Below are positions 7,680 to 16,644 of a stretch of 64,000 bases of DNA, in pieces (positions within the stretch are counted from its first letter, which is position 1; each line of letters starts with the position of its first letter). The notes below the pieces were generated by a model that saw only the letters and a list, made by a program, of their open reading frames with translations, had not been told where the DNA came from and did not search any database. Origin of the DNA: Niabella sp. Lineage in GTDB: Bacteria > Bacteroidota > Bacteroidia > Chitinophagales > Chitinophagaceae. Location of the stretch: assembly GCF_030150205.1 (NCBI RefSeq), contig NZ_JASLGT010000004.1, positions 124,001-188,000 of the forward strand, read 5' to 3'. Position numbers and translations under genes: made by a program.

Positions 7680-7963
7680 GCAAAAGCCAGGCACTATTTT
7701 GAAATAGCAAACAAGATCATTCTAAAACATCCAAAATGCTTGGGCAGCCTGAAAGGAACCCCTGCTAAAATGGTATTATGAAGTGCTGAATAGTGATTGG
7801 AGCGGCTTTTCGGATGTTAGAAAAGCTTTAACAGCGTGGATGCCTCGTGGGTAATGACCGGTTTGTATTCAATATTGGCGGCAATAAATACCGGTTAGTA
7901 GCCATGATCCACTTTGGCCGGCGTGCCCTGTATATCCGGTTCGTGGGCACCCATAGACAATAA
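7680..7963 (+). pseudogene. Decayed HigB-type mRNA interferase toxin
   Basis: Two adjoining frames read a HigB toxin. Frame 1 (7771-7851) gives WYYEVLNSDWSGFSDVRKAL and ends in TAA. Frame 2 (7850-7960) gives GNDRFVFNIGGNKYRLVAMI, then ALYIRFVGTH and TAA. Both segments match the family in order, but a frameshift at about 7835-7850 separates them. The N-terminal part before 7771 carries further in-frame stops. HigB cleaves mRNA on ribosomes when not bound by HigA. This copy cannot make a whole protein. A remnant antitoxin follows directly. Confidence 0.75.
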
Positions 7964-8191
7964 GGCGGAAGCTGAAATGGAAAAGCTGCTGGCAAAAGCT
8001 ACTGCAAAAGGTGGCTTTGATGCGCTTACCCAAAAGGAGAGCAAACTGCTGGATGAATATACAGAAACTGTTCGGATTTATGAAGAACAGCACTATGTTC
8101 TCCCATACCAGAAAGTCTGCAGGGCATTTTACAGCTCAAAATGTACGAGAACCAGTTGAAGCGAAAGGACCTGGCAAAAGTATCATCATAA
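7964..8191 (+). pseudogene. Decayed HigA-type antitoxin
   Basis: The frame through 7968-8110 reads AEAEMEKLLAKA..LLDEYTETVRIYEEQHYVLP, the N-terminal signature of the HigA/HTH antitoxin partner of HigB. The next family segment (ILQLKMYENQLKRKDLAKVS, 8126-8188) is in another frame and stops at 8189 in the first part of the HTH. So the gene has a frameshift between about 8095 and 8126 and a truncated DNA-binding domain. Together with the broken toxin before it, this is a dead TA pair, next to an integration hotspot but outside the element. Confidence 0.7.
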
Positions 8192-8367
8192 ATTATGAAT
8201 AATCAATGTTTTGTTGGTTGTAGTATTGTTCCTGTTATGGGTGTTTGATTGTCAATCGACTAAAAAGACTCGCCAAAGCGGTCTTTTTAATGGCATACAA
8301 TTTGAAAAGTCTGTTTTCTACCACTTGCCAAAAAGATCTTTTCTTAATTTTGAGAAAACAGCGTCGT

Positions 8368-9198
8368 ATGCTCCTGGAAAATATAAAACCATCGCCTGCG
8401 TTGGCTGATTTTATCAGTTGTTACAGGATTGCAGAATTTGTATTTTCATCGGAAGAAACCCCTCCTTATAAAGCCTATCCCCCCAGACCCCAGGAATGTC
8501 TGCAATTCTTTCCACGGGATTTAGAAAGTGTTTCTTACAACCATACCGTTGATTTTAAAGTTAAATCCGGTTGCGTGATTACCGGCCAGCATACACAGGT
8601 AAACTACAGACATATTGGTAAAAATTTTCTTACTGTGCTGGTTGTGTTTAAACCGGGCATGTTATATCGTTTAACGGGCGTGCCTGCAAGTGAGTTGATA
8701 AACCATTATTTTGACGCAAAAGATATTTTACAAAAAGAGATCGTTCTGATCAACGAACAGTTACATGATGCCGTATCTTATAAGGAAATGCTTGTCATTA
8801 TTGAAAAATACCTGCTGACGCTTGTTAACAGGTCAAAACAGCAAACTCATATAGTAAGCGAGATCGCACAACAAATGCTCGACGCTGAGAATAAGGCGCC
8901 CATTGATTATTTTATGAAAGAAGCTTGTCTTTGCCGGCGGCAATTTGATCGTAAATTCAGGGAGTGGATGGGAATTAATCCCAAATTATACGGACGCATA
9001 GCCCGGTTCGATCAGGCTTTCCGGATGAAGAACCGGTATGTCTATAAAGACTGGCTGACAATTGCTGTGCATTGCGGTTATTATGATTATCAGCATCTCT
9101 CAAAAGAATATAAAGATTTTACCGGCCTTACTCCAAATGATTTTCTTTCCCTTGAAACAAAAGCTCCTGAGCGTTTCTTTGGCGATGTTGAAATGTAA
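8368..9198 (+). CDS. AraC-family transcriptional regulator
   Basis: The 276-residue product has an N-terminal sensing domain of the DUF6597 type (ALADFISCYRIAEF..QECLQFFPR) and a C-terminal AraC double HTH, seen in DYFMKEACLCRRQFDRKFRE and IAVHCGYYDYQHLSKEYKDF followed by TGLTPNDF. The ATG at 8368 is chosen because the domain begins there; the frame is open upstream to 8245 but that part is basic and unlike the family. It precedes a Tat-exported cupin gene on the same strand by 172 bases. Regulation of that gene is plausible but unproven. Confidence 0.85.
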   Translation: MLLENIKPSPALADFISCYRIAEFVFSSEETPPYKAYPPRPQECLQFFPRDLESVSYNHTVDFKVKSGCVITGQHTQVNYRHIGKNFLTVLVVFKPGMLYRLTGVPASELINHYFDAKDILQKEIVLINEQLHDAVSYKEMLVIIEKYLLTLVNRSKQQTHIVSEIAQQMLDAENKAPIDYFMKEACLCRRQFDRKFREWMGINPKLYGRIARFDQAFRMKNRYVYKDWLTIAVHCGYYDYQHLSKEYKDFTGLTPNDFLSLETKAPERFFGDVEM

Positions 9199-9324
9199 AT
9201 AAAGTCTGGATTTTTTGCGCCGTGAAATACAAATTGGAATTAGATGCTCCTGAACGCAGCTTCGGTTTTTCATATATCACCTGAAATGTCACTTTTTTAC
9301 CACTATAGCTTAAACAGATGTAAG

Positions 9325-9332
9325 TAAGTTTG
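9325..9332 (+). promoter_or_regulatory. Candidate -7 element for the cupin gene
   Basis: TAAGTTTG fits the Bacteroidota -7 consensus TAnnTTTG and lies 39 bases before the cupin start. No clear TTTG/TTG -33 element is at the right spacing, so this is a moderate candidate only. Confidence 0.35.
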
Positions 9333-9370
9333 TTTGTAAACAGCTTATTTACTACCTAAAAAGTTATAGT

Positions 9371-9985
9371 ATGAAACGTAGAACCTTTCTTTCCGCAGGT
9401 GCAGCAGGTTTTTCAATGTTAAACCTTCCTGGCTTTATATCTGCACAAAACAGTGACCCTCAAACGCCCCTGGCGCCCTTTTACGTTCCGCCGCGGGAGG
9501 CGCTTAAACCAGGTGCCGGTAACGTAGACATTCGCACCATTATACAGGGCAATAAGACGCATAAGCAGTTTTCAAATGTTGAGGTTTCCCTGGCCCCAAA
9601 GCAAATGGGTCCATCACCTCACCTGCACAAAGATTTAGATGAGTTAATGTATGTTCTGGAGGGTACAGCCACCGTACTTATAGGAGAAAAGATATACGAG
9701 GTGGAAGCTGGCGGATGGAACTTTCGGCCAAGCCGCATTGTCCATTCTTTTTGGAATGCCTCGGATAAGCCCTTAAGATTTATTGATTGTTTTTTCAATC
9801 AGAATTTTGAAGATTATCTGGAGGAATTATTCCATAAGATTATTCCTGACATGGTAAAAGGCAATCTGACTCCTGCCACACCTGCTATTGCTGGCAGAAT
9901 AGCTGCTCTTGATAAAAAATTTGGGGTAACCTGGTTTCACGATCAACGGAAGGCGATCATTGACAAATATCAATTGCGTGACTAA
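9371..9985 (+). CDS. Exported cupin-domain protein (Tat signal)
   Basis: The 204-residue protein starts with a twin-arginine signal (MKRRTFLSAGAAG) and a hydrophobic stretch ending in a cleavage-like site (FISAQ). A single cupin fold follows, with the metal motif HLHKDLDE near residues 83-91, the Gly-rich turn and the second-half His (IVHSFWN). These residues suggest a bound metal ion. Tat export implies folding with the cofactor in the cytoplasm before transport to the periplasm. The C-terminal 50 residues are helical. Substrate is unknown; cupin dioxygenases, isomerases and storage proteins share the fold. The preceding AraC gene may control it. Confidence 0.75.
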   Translation: MKRRTFLSAGAAGFSMLNLPGFISAQNSDPQTPLAPFYVPPREALKPGAGNVDIRTIIQGNKTHKQFSNVEVSLAPKQMGPSPHLHKDLDELMYVLEGTATVLIGEKIYEVEAGGWNFRPSRIVHSFWNASDKPLRFIDCFFNQNFEDYLEELFHKIIPDMVKGNLTPATPAIAGRIAALDKKFGVTWFHDQRKAIIDKYQLRD

Positions 9986-10200
9986 AAAGGATTACAAATA
10001 GTTCGCCACTCAATATTTAGAAATGTCATTCGATTACCGGCGGTTATTTGCAGAATAGGCTTTGCTGCAATTAGATCCATATTTTTGTTGGAGCTTATTT
10101 GTTTAAAGTGACTATAGGCTCCCTGTTTTAAAAGCATTTCCTTTGTGTACAATAGTAACAGTACGGGGAGCATTGATGATTCGCCGGATGACCGGAAGGG

Positions 10201-10452
10201 TTATTGCCGCACCGCCTGTATATGTTTCAATACCTCACCGATATGTGCGATCAGCTCCGTTTCTGTTGCGGGTACCGTTTCTGCCATTGGTGTTATGGCC
10301 CGGAGGTTTCCTGCATCATCCCGTTCAAAGATCACTTCCCGGCCGTTTACTTTAACATAAAACGTATAATCATAGGCAAAGGTTACCAGCCGGCCATTAA
10401 ACAGCAGTGCTTCATTCTTGTACGTTACAGGTAGTTCAAAATAATGTTCCAT
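10201..10452 (-). CDS. Small conserved-type hypothetical protein (83 aa)
   Basis: Cytoplasmic-looking, acidic protein with an alternating beta-strand pattern (YFELPVTYKNEALLFNGRLVTF, YTFYVKVNGREVIFERDD) and a C-terminal helix (ELIAHIGEVLKHIQ). The strands suggest a small beta-barrel or beta-sandwich fold. Good codon pattern and amphipathic strands make it a likely real gene. It has no close same-strand neighbour. I do not recognise the family. Confidence 0.6.
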   Translation of the reverse strand: MEHYFELPVTYKNEALLFNGRLVTFAYDYTFYVKVNGREVIFERDDAGNLRAITPMAETVPATETELIAHIGEVLKHIQAVRQ

Positions 10453-10724
10453 TAGTTCTGTTGTCTGATTACAAATATAAGGAAGGCCAACTTTAGAAAC
10501 CCTCGTTATTTATGCACCGTTTTTTGTTGAAGGTCTATAGCAAAAAGCATCTTGTCCTGTGTGATCGTCTCCATGTTTTTGAATTTGAGAACTGTGGCGG
10601 TTGCATGGTTGCGACTTGCACCTATTTCTATGGATCTTTATGCTTATAAACGAATGCACCAGGCTTTCATGACGGTGAACGTTCTATGATTAAAAAGACT
10701 GTTGAAATAGGATAGCCGGATTAT

Positions 10725-11456
10725 TCAATCGGAGGCTATCCTGTGAGTATTGTTTTTACTATATAGGGTCCATAATTGTTCAATTGTTTTGTTGGTATGA
10801 TCGGCGAAGTAAGTCTGTTTTTTATAAGTGCCGGATAAGCAGGCTTTGTGAAGCGAGCGGGTGAAACCAGGATACTGCGTATCCAGCCAGATCAGGAATT
10901 TTGCTGTATGCTGGTACCCGCTATACCAGTATACGTCGCTACGGGGCGTATGATTGAAACTGTCGCTGCGCCAGGCCAGGGAGGTTGCGCCGTAGTAATA
11001 ATTCCCGTAATCGGCGATCCCTTCAATAAGCCATTTTTCAACATTGTTATGGTAAAGCAGTACCTGGTGCATCAGTTCATGACAGAACGTTTCCTGTAAT
11101 TGCTCCGGATGATAACGCAGATAACCGGAATACAGATCAATCCTGGCGCGGGTGGAGCTGCCCGGGCCTGGTGCTCCGGTGTCGCTTATAACAACTACAG
11201 TGATCGTATCGGGCGCATTGGGGTTGAACTGTTCGCGAAATTTGGGGTACCGGTCAAAAAAAGTAGCCACCAGCCTGCGGCGTGAAAGTGTATCCAACAC
11301 TGCCGGATTTCGTATTTGTAAACAAAGCCCATTGCTCTTGAACACTTCCTGCTTTTTGACTGCATTTTTTTTGTGACAGGAGTGATTGAGAAGCGCCATG
11401 CATAACCAACATACATAGCACAGCACCTGGATATCCTCAAGCCGGATTTTTGGCAT
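10725..11456 (-). CDS. Basic secretory protein (BSP)-type metallopeptidase
   Basis: The 243-residue product contains HELMH near residues 127-131 followed by EGIADYGNYYYG, the HExxH..E zinc pattern of the plant basic secretory protein family (PF04450), here a bacterial secreted version. The N-terminus has a hydrophobic stretch and ends LLNHSC, which can serve as a lipobox, so it is probably a lipoprotein. In this family the glutamate and Asp in EGIADY-like motifs help bind zinc. A protease role in the envelope or outside is likely; the substrate is unknown. It is the downstream gene of a minus-strand pair with the secreted 525-aa protein. Confidence 0.75.
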   Translation of the reverse strand: MPKIRLEDIQVLCYVCWLCMALLNHSCHKKNAVKKQEVFKSNGLCLQIRNPAVLDTLSRRRLVATFFDRYPKFREQFNPNAPDTITVVVISDTGAPGPGSSTRARIDLYSGYLRYHPEQLQETFCHELMHQVLLYHNNVEKWLIEGIADYGNYYYGATSLAWRSDSFNHTPRSDVYWYSGYQHTAKFLIWLDTQYPGFTRSLHKACLSGTYKKQTYFADHTNKTIEQLWTLYSKNNTHRIASD

Positions 11457-11515
11457 TTATTTAGCTTTATTTTTGTTAATAGCCGCAAGCATGAAGTTGC
11501 TGGCGGCTATTGCAG

Positions 11516-13093
11516 TTACTCACTTTCATTGTGTATGGAAATGACTTTCGAAAAATCTTTCTTTCCATTTTTATCTACCTGGGCAATCCGTATATAATAC
11601 TTATTGTTAAAAGTCTGATCCATTTCGGGGTTTGCTTTTTTCTGGCAGCTTATTCCTGTTGTGCCTGCTAAAAGAAATACTATACCGGGGAACCATATAT
11701 GACTGGTTTTTTTTTGACCTGGTACAAAAAATGAAAATGCGAGTAGTAAAGTAAACAAGCCGCTTCCCCAGCCATACATCCCGGTCATTCCGGGCTGATC
11801 CTTTATCGTATAGCTGAAATTGTAATGCAGCGGTGCGCCCGAGGTCCCGTTAGGTGCTTTCGAATATACTCTGTCTCCAATAATATTGAAGTCTGTTCCA
11901 TTGCGAGCAGCCTGAACTTCAAAATAGTTATTATCCGTTTCTGTTTCGGAAATCCAGTTCAGTTCAACCTGGCTCCCCATGAGCCGGCCTTCAATGTTGC
12001 CAAATTTTACGGGTAGTGGAACATCAAAAATATTGGTAGCTAAATCCCCGGCGTAAAAAGAATACATGTCATTATCTGAATTGGTTTGCAGATCAGTTGT
12101 GCTGGTATGAGTAATAACCAGGTTGTTTCCACTTGGGGCCAGTTCCCAAACATACTGACCAAAACTATGTTCTTCCGGAGATTCGGTGGCCTGTACCAAA
12201 AGCCTACCGGTGGCTGTTAAGGCCAATCCTGCAAGCAGGGATTCACCGGCAGGGTAGTTGTAGTAAGGCACACCATAGGGAGACCCGGTTACCGGTGTTC
12301 CGTCGGCGCGGGTGATTTGCCCGAGTCGCTGCATACTAACGGTTGTGCCGGTGGCCAGATCCGCTAATTGCGCCGCTGTTAGCTTGTAGATATAATACGT
12401 TACATCGTCTAAAGTGGTGGCATAGGAATACCAGCTGGCGGGGCTGCCGTTAGCCACTAACAGGTACATGTTATCGTTATTGTCGAAACAAATGTCCTGT
12501 ACCGTTGCATAGCGCAGATCGCGGGCCTGTATGTTCCCATTTGAAGCGAAGCCGGATACATTTCCGCTTCCGTTGGTTTGGAATGAATAGGCCTGAACCA
12601 TAAAACCCGTGGTATTAAAATCTGCGTCATACTCCGGGGTATTGGTCAGAAACCAGGCCTTGTCAGATCTGTCCACGGCCATTGCCGGACCGTCATAGGC
12701 ATTGGTTCCCAAATCTGTAGCAACCAACTGGCTGGTACCCGGCTGATACCCCCCGCTGGTGTTGGTTGAGTAAACATTAAATCCGTTATAGGTTTCATTT
12801 GGGGTTATATAATAAAGATAATTAGCCGTGTTTACACCAAGCGCCAACGCACCCGCATTATCGTCGGGTATTTTATTATAGGCATTGGGGCCGCTTACGG
12901 AGCCGGTTGTATGATCTAAATCGTAAAGCTCATACCCGTAGGTGGTGTTATCGCCGGAAGCTAGCATCTTTTGATTTGCGGACCTTAGGGCTCCTTCATT
13001 TTTCATAGTTAAAAAATGCAGCTTATCCCGTTGTGTGTAACCAGCAACGCTAACGAGCAGTATAGATATCAGCAGGAATTTTTTGAGTGCCAT
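11516..13093 (-). CDS. Secreted repeat protein with membrane insertion in its C-terminal domain
   Basis: The 525-residue protein has a signal peptide (KKFLLISILLVSVAGYTQ), then a beta-propeller-like region of about 340 residues rich in Asn/Thr/Gly. A C-terminal domain of the type common in Bacteroidota secreted proteins follows, beginning LPVKFGNIEGRLMGSQVELN and ending YYIRIAQVDKNGKKDFSKVI. Between its two halves, at about residues 435-495, two hydrophobic segments (SGLFTLLLAFSFFV and IWFPGIVFLLAGTTGISC) have been inserted, with a lipobox-like Cys after the second. The insertion is in frame and keeps the reading frame open. The protein lies upstream of the BSP-type peptidase gene. Function unknown. 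Confidence 0.7.
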   Translation of the reverse strand: MALKKFLLISILLVSVAGYTQRDKLHFLTMKNEGALRSANQKMLASGDNTTYGYELYDLDHTTGSVSGPNAYNKIPDDNAGALALGVNTANYLYYITPNETYNGFNVYSTNTSGGYQPGTSQLVATDLGTNAYDGPAMAVDRSDKAWFLTNTPEYDADFNTTGFMVQAYSFQTNGSGNVSGFASNGNIQARDLRYATVQDICFDNNDNMYLLVANGSPASWYSYATTLDDVTYYIYKLTAAQLADLATGTTVSMQRLGQITRADGTPVTGSPYGVPYYNYPAGESLLAGLALTATGRLLVQATESPEEHSFGQYVWELAPSGNNLVITHTSTTDLQTNSDNDMYSFYAGDLATNIFDVPLPVKFGNIEGRLMGSQVELNWISETETDNNYFEVQAARNGTDFNIIGDRVYSKAPNGTSGAPLHYNFSYTIKDQPGMTGMYGWGSGLFTLLLAFSFFVPGQKKTSHIWFPGIVFLLAGTTGISCQKKANPEMDQTFNNKYYIRIAQVDKNGKKDFSKVISIHNESE

Positions 13094-13677
13094 TTGGTGA
13101 AATTGTAGGATTTAGAAAATGGGGTCAAATATCGTTTGTAAGGTACGCTGCGGGCCAGGTAGATAACTTATGAAAAACCGTACAATGATTTCGAATATTA
13201 TCACTTTTCCGGTCTTCCGGCTCTGGCACTTATCCAAACCATCCGCCGCCACTCCGCTTATCCCGAACTTCGCATATGCGTCGGGTTAAAAGAAGTTTTA
13301 TGCCATACAATGTGGCACGAATAGGCCTTTGGGATCCAAAGGATCTGATTTTTAGATAGCAAGAAGGCGCAGTGCGGCGGGAATCTTTTGGGCGACGGTG
13401 TATATTACCGGTGCGCTGCACCTCTGTTCATTCCTGTGTTCGTTGCTAATAATAGCAACGCTGCGCTGCAGCTTTGAGCTTTAAGTTCAATTAAACCCCG
13501 TACATATGCGAACCTTCGGGATCCTTTTCGCTGCCATCGACAAGTGTTGCAGCGCTTCTTTTATATTTTTCAAAAGTGATCATCAGCGTAAAAAAGCAGC
13601 GCAGTAAGTGTTGTACAATCAGCAGGCAGCTAGCACTTCGATCTTCTCTTTTCGTAAAAGGAAAAGTGCTGCTTGTA
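13094..13677. other. Spacer without a recognisable gene
   Basis: This 584-base gap lies between the UvrA-like gene and the 525-aa secreted protein gene, both on the minus strand, and must hold the latter's promoter. I find no RNA gene, repeat or convincing ORF. The 63-codon frame at 13230-13421 (minus) is Arg-rich and has no signal of being a gene. A T-rich stretch near 13640-13665 lies just beyond the UvrA-like stop codon but does not form a strong hairpin. Confidence 0.5.
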
Positions 13678-15933
13678 TCAGGCTTCCATGGCGGCTTTTA
13701 AGAAAACACCGGTATGCGATGCCGGAAAAGCAATGAGGGCTTCCGGCCGGCCTTCAAAAATCACCTGACCTCCTTTATGCCCGCCCTCCGGTCCCATATC
13801 GATGATCCAGTCTGCATTTTTTATCACCTCCAGGTTATGCTCAATCACAATCACCGTATTGCCCTTGTTTACCAATCCTTCCATTAGTTCAATTAAACGT
13901 CCTACGTCCGACAGATGCAGTCCTGTAGTAGGCTCATCCATCACATAGATGCTGCCCTTCTTGTGCAATTCGCTGGCCAGCTTAATGCGCTGGCACTCGC
14001 CACCGGATAAGGTGCTCAGGGGCTGGCCCAGTGTCAGGTATTCCAGTCCTACCTCGATCATGGTGTCCAGCTTTTTGCGGATGTCTTTTGCCGTAAAAAA
14101 GCTGCCGGCTTCACGTACGGTCATTTCCAGCACATCGGAAATGGATTTGCCGTTCAGCCGGTAAGTCAATACCTCCTCTTTATACCGCCGGCCCTCACAT
14201 ACCTCGCAACGCGTTTTTACACCTTCAAGGAAGGCCAGGTCTGTGTAAATTACCCCCGTTCCCTGGCAATTTTCACAGGCTCCTTTAGAATTGAAGGAAA
14301 ACAGGGAGGCGTCTACATTATTGGCCACGGCAAATGCCTTCCGTATCAGGTCCATGGTACCTGTATAAGTAGCCGGGTTAGAGCGGGTGGAAGTGCCTAC
14401 AGCCGATTGATCAATGACAACGGCCTGCGGATATGCGTTAAGAAATGCATGATGGATCAATGAGCTCTTTCCGGATCCTGCCACACCGGTCACAACGGTT
14501 AATACGCCTTCGGGAATGTTCACATCCACCCCCTGCAGGTTATTGACGCGCGCACCTATCACCGGTAATTGCCCGCGCGGTGTTCTGCTGTCCGTCTTCA
14601 GCGGCAGGCTATGCCGCAGGTATTTCCCGGTAAGCGTATCCGTATGCAGCAGGCCCTCCAGCGCACCCGCGTACATGATCTGTCCGCCATTTGTTCCGGC
14701 ATTCGGCCCTACGTCTATAACGTGATCCGCAATACGGATCACATCCGGATCGTGTTCTACAACAATCACGGTATTGCCCTTATCCCGTAGTTTTTGCAAC
14801 AGGCCGTTTAGCCGGTATACATCCCTCGGGTGCAGCCCAATGCTGGGTTCATCAAAAATATAGAGCACATCGATCAAACTGCTGCCCAGGTGTTTTACCA
14901 TTTTGACCCGTTGCGATTCCCCGCCGGAAAGCGTATCCGTTTCCCGGTTCAGGCTCAGGTACCCGAGTCCCATATCCACCAGGTGCTGCAGCCGCTCGGT
15001 TAATGTACGGATCATCGGGGCGGCTACGGGGTCATTGATCGCTTTTAAAAAAGGGATCAGTTCTGCTACTTCCATGGCCGACAGTGCCGCGATGTTCTTC
15101 CCGTTGATCTCCGCGGAAAGCGCCGCTGCGTTCAGCCGGGCACCTCCGCAGGCAGAACAACGCTGCTCCTGCAGGTAGGGCATGATCGTTTTTTGTTTAC
15201 GCTCGGAAAGCGTTTTTATATCGCGCCGGATATAGGCCCGCTCAAATTTCTCAACCAGCCCCATGTAGGTTACATTCATATCGCTGTTGCCAAACTTCAT
15301 CTTGAACTTCCGCGGGCCGCTGTACAGCAGCAGGTCCATTTCTTCCCTGGTGTAATCGGCCAGTTTTTTATCCACATCAAAAAAGCCGCTGTGTGTGTAC
15401 ATGTCCTTTTCCCAGGAAACCAGCCCGGGAGCCTGTATGGCTCCTTCCCGCAGCGATTTTGAAGGGTCTATAAATTTTGAGGCATCAAAGCCCAGTTTGC
15501 GGCCGCGACCATTACACTCCGGGCACATGCCCTGCGGATCATTGAAGGAAAAAGCATTGGCGTAGCCTACCCAGGGTTTGCCCACACGCGAAAATAATAC
15601 ACGCAATACCGGGGAGATATCCGTGATGGTTCCCATGGTGGAATGGGACCCGCCACCCAGGCGCTTCTGGTCAACCACTACCGCCATTCCCAGTTTTTCA
15701 ATGGCATCCGCATCCGGTTGCGGAAATTTGGGAAGCAGGCTTCGGATAAACATGCTGAAATTCTCATACAACTGCCGCTGGGCTTCGGTGGCAATGGTAT
15801 CAAAAACGATGGACGATTTACCGGATCCGGATACGCCTGTAAAAATATTGATCTTCCGCTTGGGCAGCCGGAGGTCTACGTTTTTCAGATTATTTTCCCG
15901 CGCACCGCGGATTTCGATGTATTCCTGCGTCAT
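13678..15933 (-). CDS. UvrA2-like ABC-ATPase (lacks UvrB-binding insert)
   Basis: The 751-residue protein has two ABC ATPase modules: Walker A GVSGSGKSS near residue 34, signature LSGGESQRVKM near 335, Walker B IFDEPSIGLHP, then Walker A GVAGSGKSS near 485, signature LSGGECQRIKLA near 641 and VMDEPTTGLHLSD. Zinc-type cysteine pairs are present (CPEC/CSAC; CENC/CEVC). At 751 residues it is about 190 shorter than housekeeping UvrA, and the segment between the first Walker A and the first CxxC is too short to hold a UvrB-binding domain. It therefore resembles UvrA2, DrrC-like proteins linked to damage tolerance and drug resistance. No uvrB neighbour. Its natural ligand is unknown. Confidence 0.85.
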   Translation of the reverse strand: MTQEYIEIRGARENNLKNVDLRLPKRKINIFTGVSGSGKSSIVFDTIATEAQRQLYENFSMFIRSLLPKFPQPDADAIEKLGMAVVVDQKRLGGGSHSTMGTITDISPVLRVLFSRVGKPWVGYANAFSFNDPQGMCPECNGRGRKLGFDASKFIDPSKSLREGAIQAPGLVSWEKDMYTHSGFFDVDKKLADYTREEMDLLLYSGPRKFKMKFGNSDMNVTYMGLVEKFERAYIRRDIKTLSERKQKTIMPYLQEQRCSACGGARLNAAALSAEINGKNIAALSAMEVAELIPFLKAINDPVAAPMIRTLTERLQHLVDMGLGYLSLNRETDTLSGGESQRVKMVKHLGSSLIDVLYIFDEPSIGLHPRDVYRLNGLLQKLRDKGNTVIVVEHDPDVIRIADHVIDVGPNAGTNGGQIMYAGALEGLLHTDTLTGKYLRHSLPLKTDSRTPRGQLPVIGARVNNLQGVDVNIPEGVLTVVTGVAGSGKSSLIHHAFLNAYPQAVVIDQSAVGTSTRSNPATYTGTMDLIRKAFAVANNVDASLFSFNSKGACENCQGTGVIYTDLAFLEGVKTRCEVCEGRRYKEEVLTYRLNGKSISDVLEMTVREAGSFFTAKDIRKKLDTMIEVGLEYLTLGQPLSTLSGGECQRIKLASELHKKGSIYVMDEPTTGLHLSDVGRLIELMEGLVNKGNTVIVIEHNLEVIKNADWIIDMGPEGGHKGGQVIFEGRPEALIAFPASHTGVFLKAAMEA

Positions 15934-16644
15934 GGATGGAGCTGTTTTTTGGGGAGATGCAAATTATAGAAAATAATTAGTTCCGGCGGCTTAAAAGCGG
16001 ATAAACATTTTTATTGTTCAGTAATCAACAGCATGTTGTTTTAAATAGAAATCCGTCATTGCTGTTGACGCTTTATGAAAACTGCTAACCTGATAATCTC
16101 CGCATTAACATAGCAGCAGGTATCCATTTATGTCTGCTGAAACTTTATGACGATAAGGATCATTTGGTGGACAGCGAAAGAGCAAAGACGCATGTGCAAT
16201 ATGGTAAAATCAGCAGCAACTATTACATATGAAAAAAGCCGCACGTTGAAACGCGCGGCTTTAAACCAAAACTAACTGCTTATGAGAAAATCTTTATCTG
16301 AATATTCTATTGTTGTAATTATGTAATGAATAACGCCGTTGCTTCTGTAAAGTTTTGCTACCAATTGGTCTTAACGGATTTTTAACCTTTATCGCATGTT
16401 TTTTTGTTCCGATCATAAAGCCTTGGCATCGCGAAAGACTGGAGAACATCTGTCTATAGGCTTTGATTTAGAAGACGGTTGAACGGCATTGATCAACAAA
16501 ATAAAATAAGCGGCACGGCTGTGGACCGGAGATTAACGGGCATCTACCAGGAGGCTGTTTCTACATGGGCCAGTCCTTTTTGTTTGTTAACCGTTGTATC
16601 TGAAAACCAATAAACGTTAACGGGGTGACCAGGAAGGGGTGGCC
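15934..16644. other. Spacer between UvrA-like and LuxR genes
   Basis: This 711-base gap holds a stem-loop with a mini-ORF at 16235-16326, listed separately, and no other gene that I can support. Its left part must contain the promoter of the UvrA-like gene. The right part lies downstream of the LuxR gene's stop. A short palindrome ACCAATTGGT occurs at about 16360. Confidence 0.5.
16235..16326 (+). promoter_or_regulatory. Stem-loop followed by a 14-codon ORF
   Basis: An 8-bp stem (AAAGCCGC/GCGGCTTT, 16235-16242 with 16255-16262) is followed after about 20 bases by an ATG (16282) and a 14-codon frame reading MRKSLSEYSIVVIM, stopped by TAA at 16324. The A-rich lead-in looks like the 5' region of a Bacteroidota gene. 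No longer gene follows on this strand, so it could be the leader of a lost gene, a small peptide gene or a small RNA. I cannot separate these. Confidence 0.35.

Noticed and set aside
10143..10434. Plus-strand frames of 70-76 codons
   Set aside because: Antisense to the 83-aa gene at 10201-10452, which has a better strand pattern.
13230..13421. 63-codon Arg-rich minus-strand frame
   Set aside because: Unlike any protein known to me; probably chance in a GC-richer spacer.
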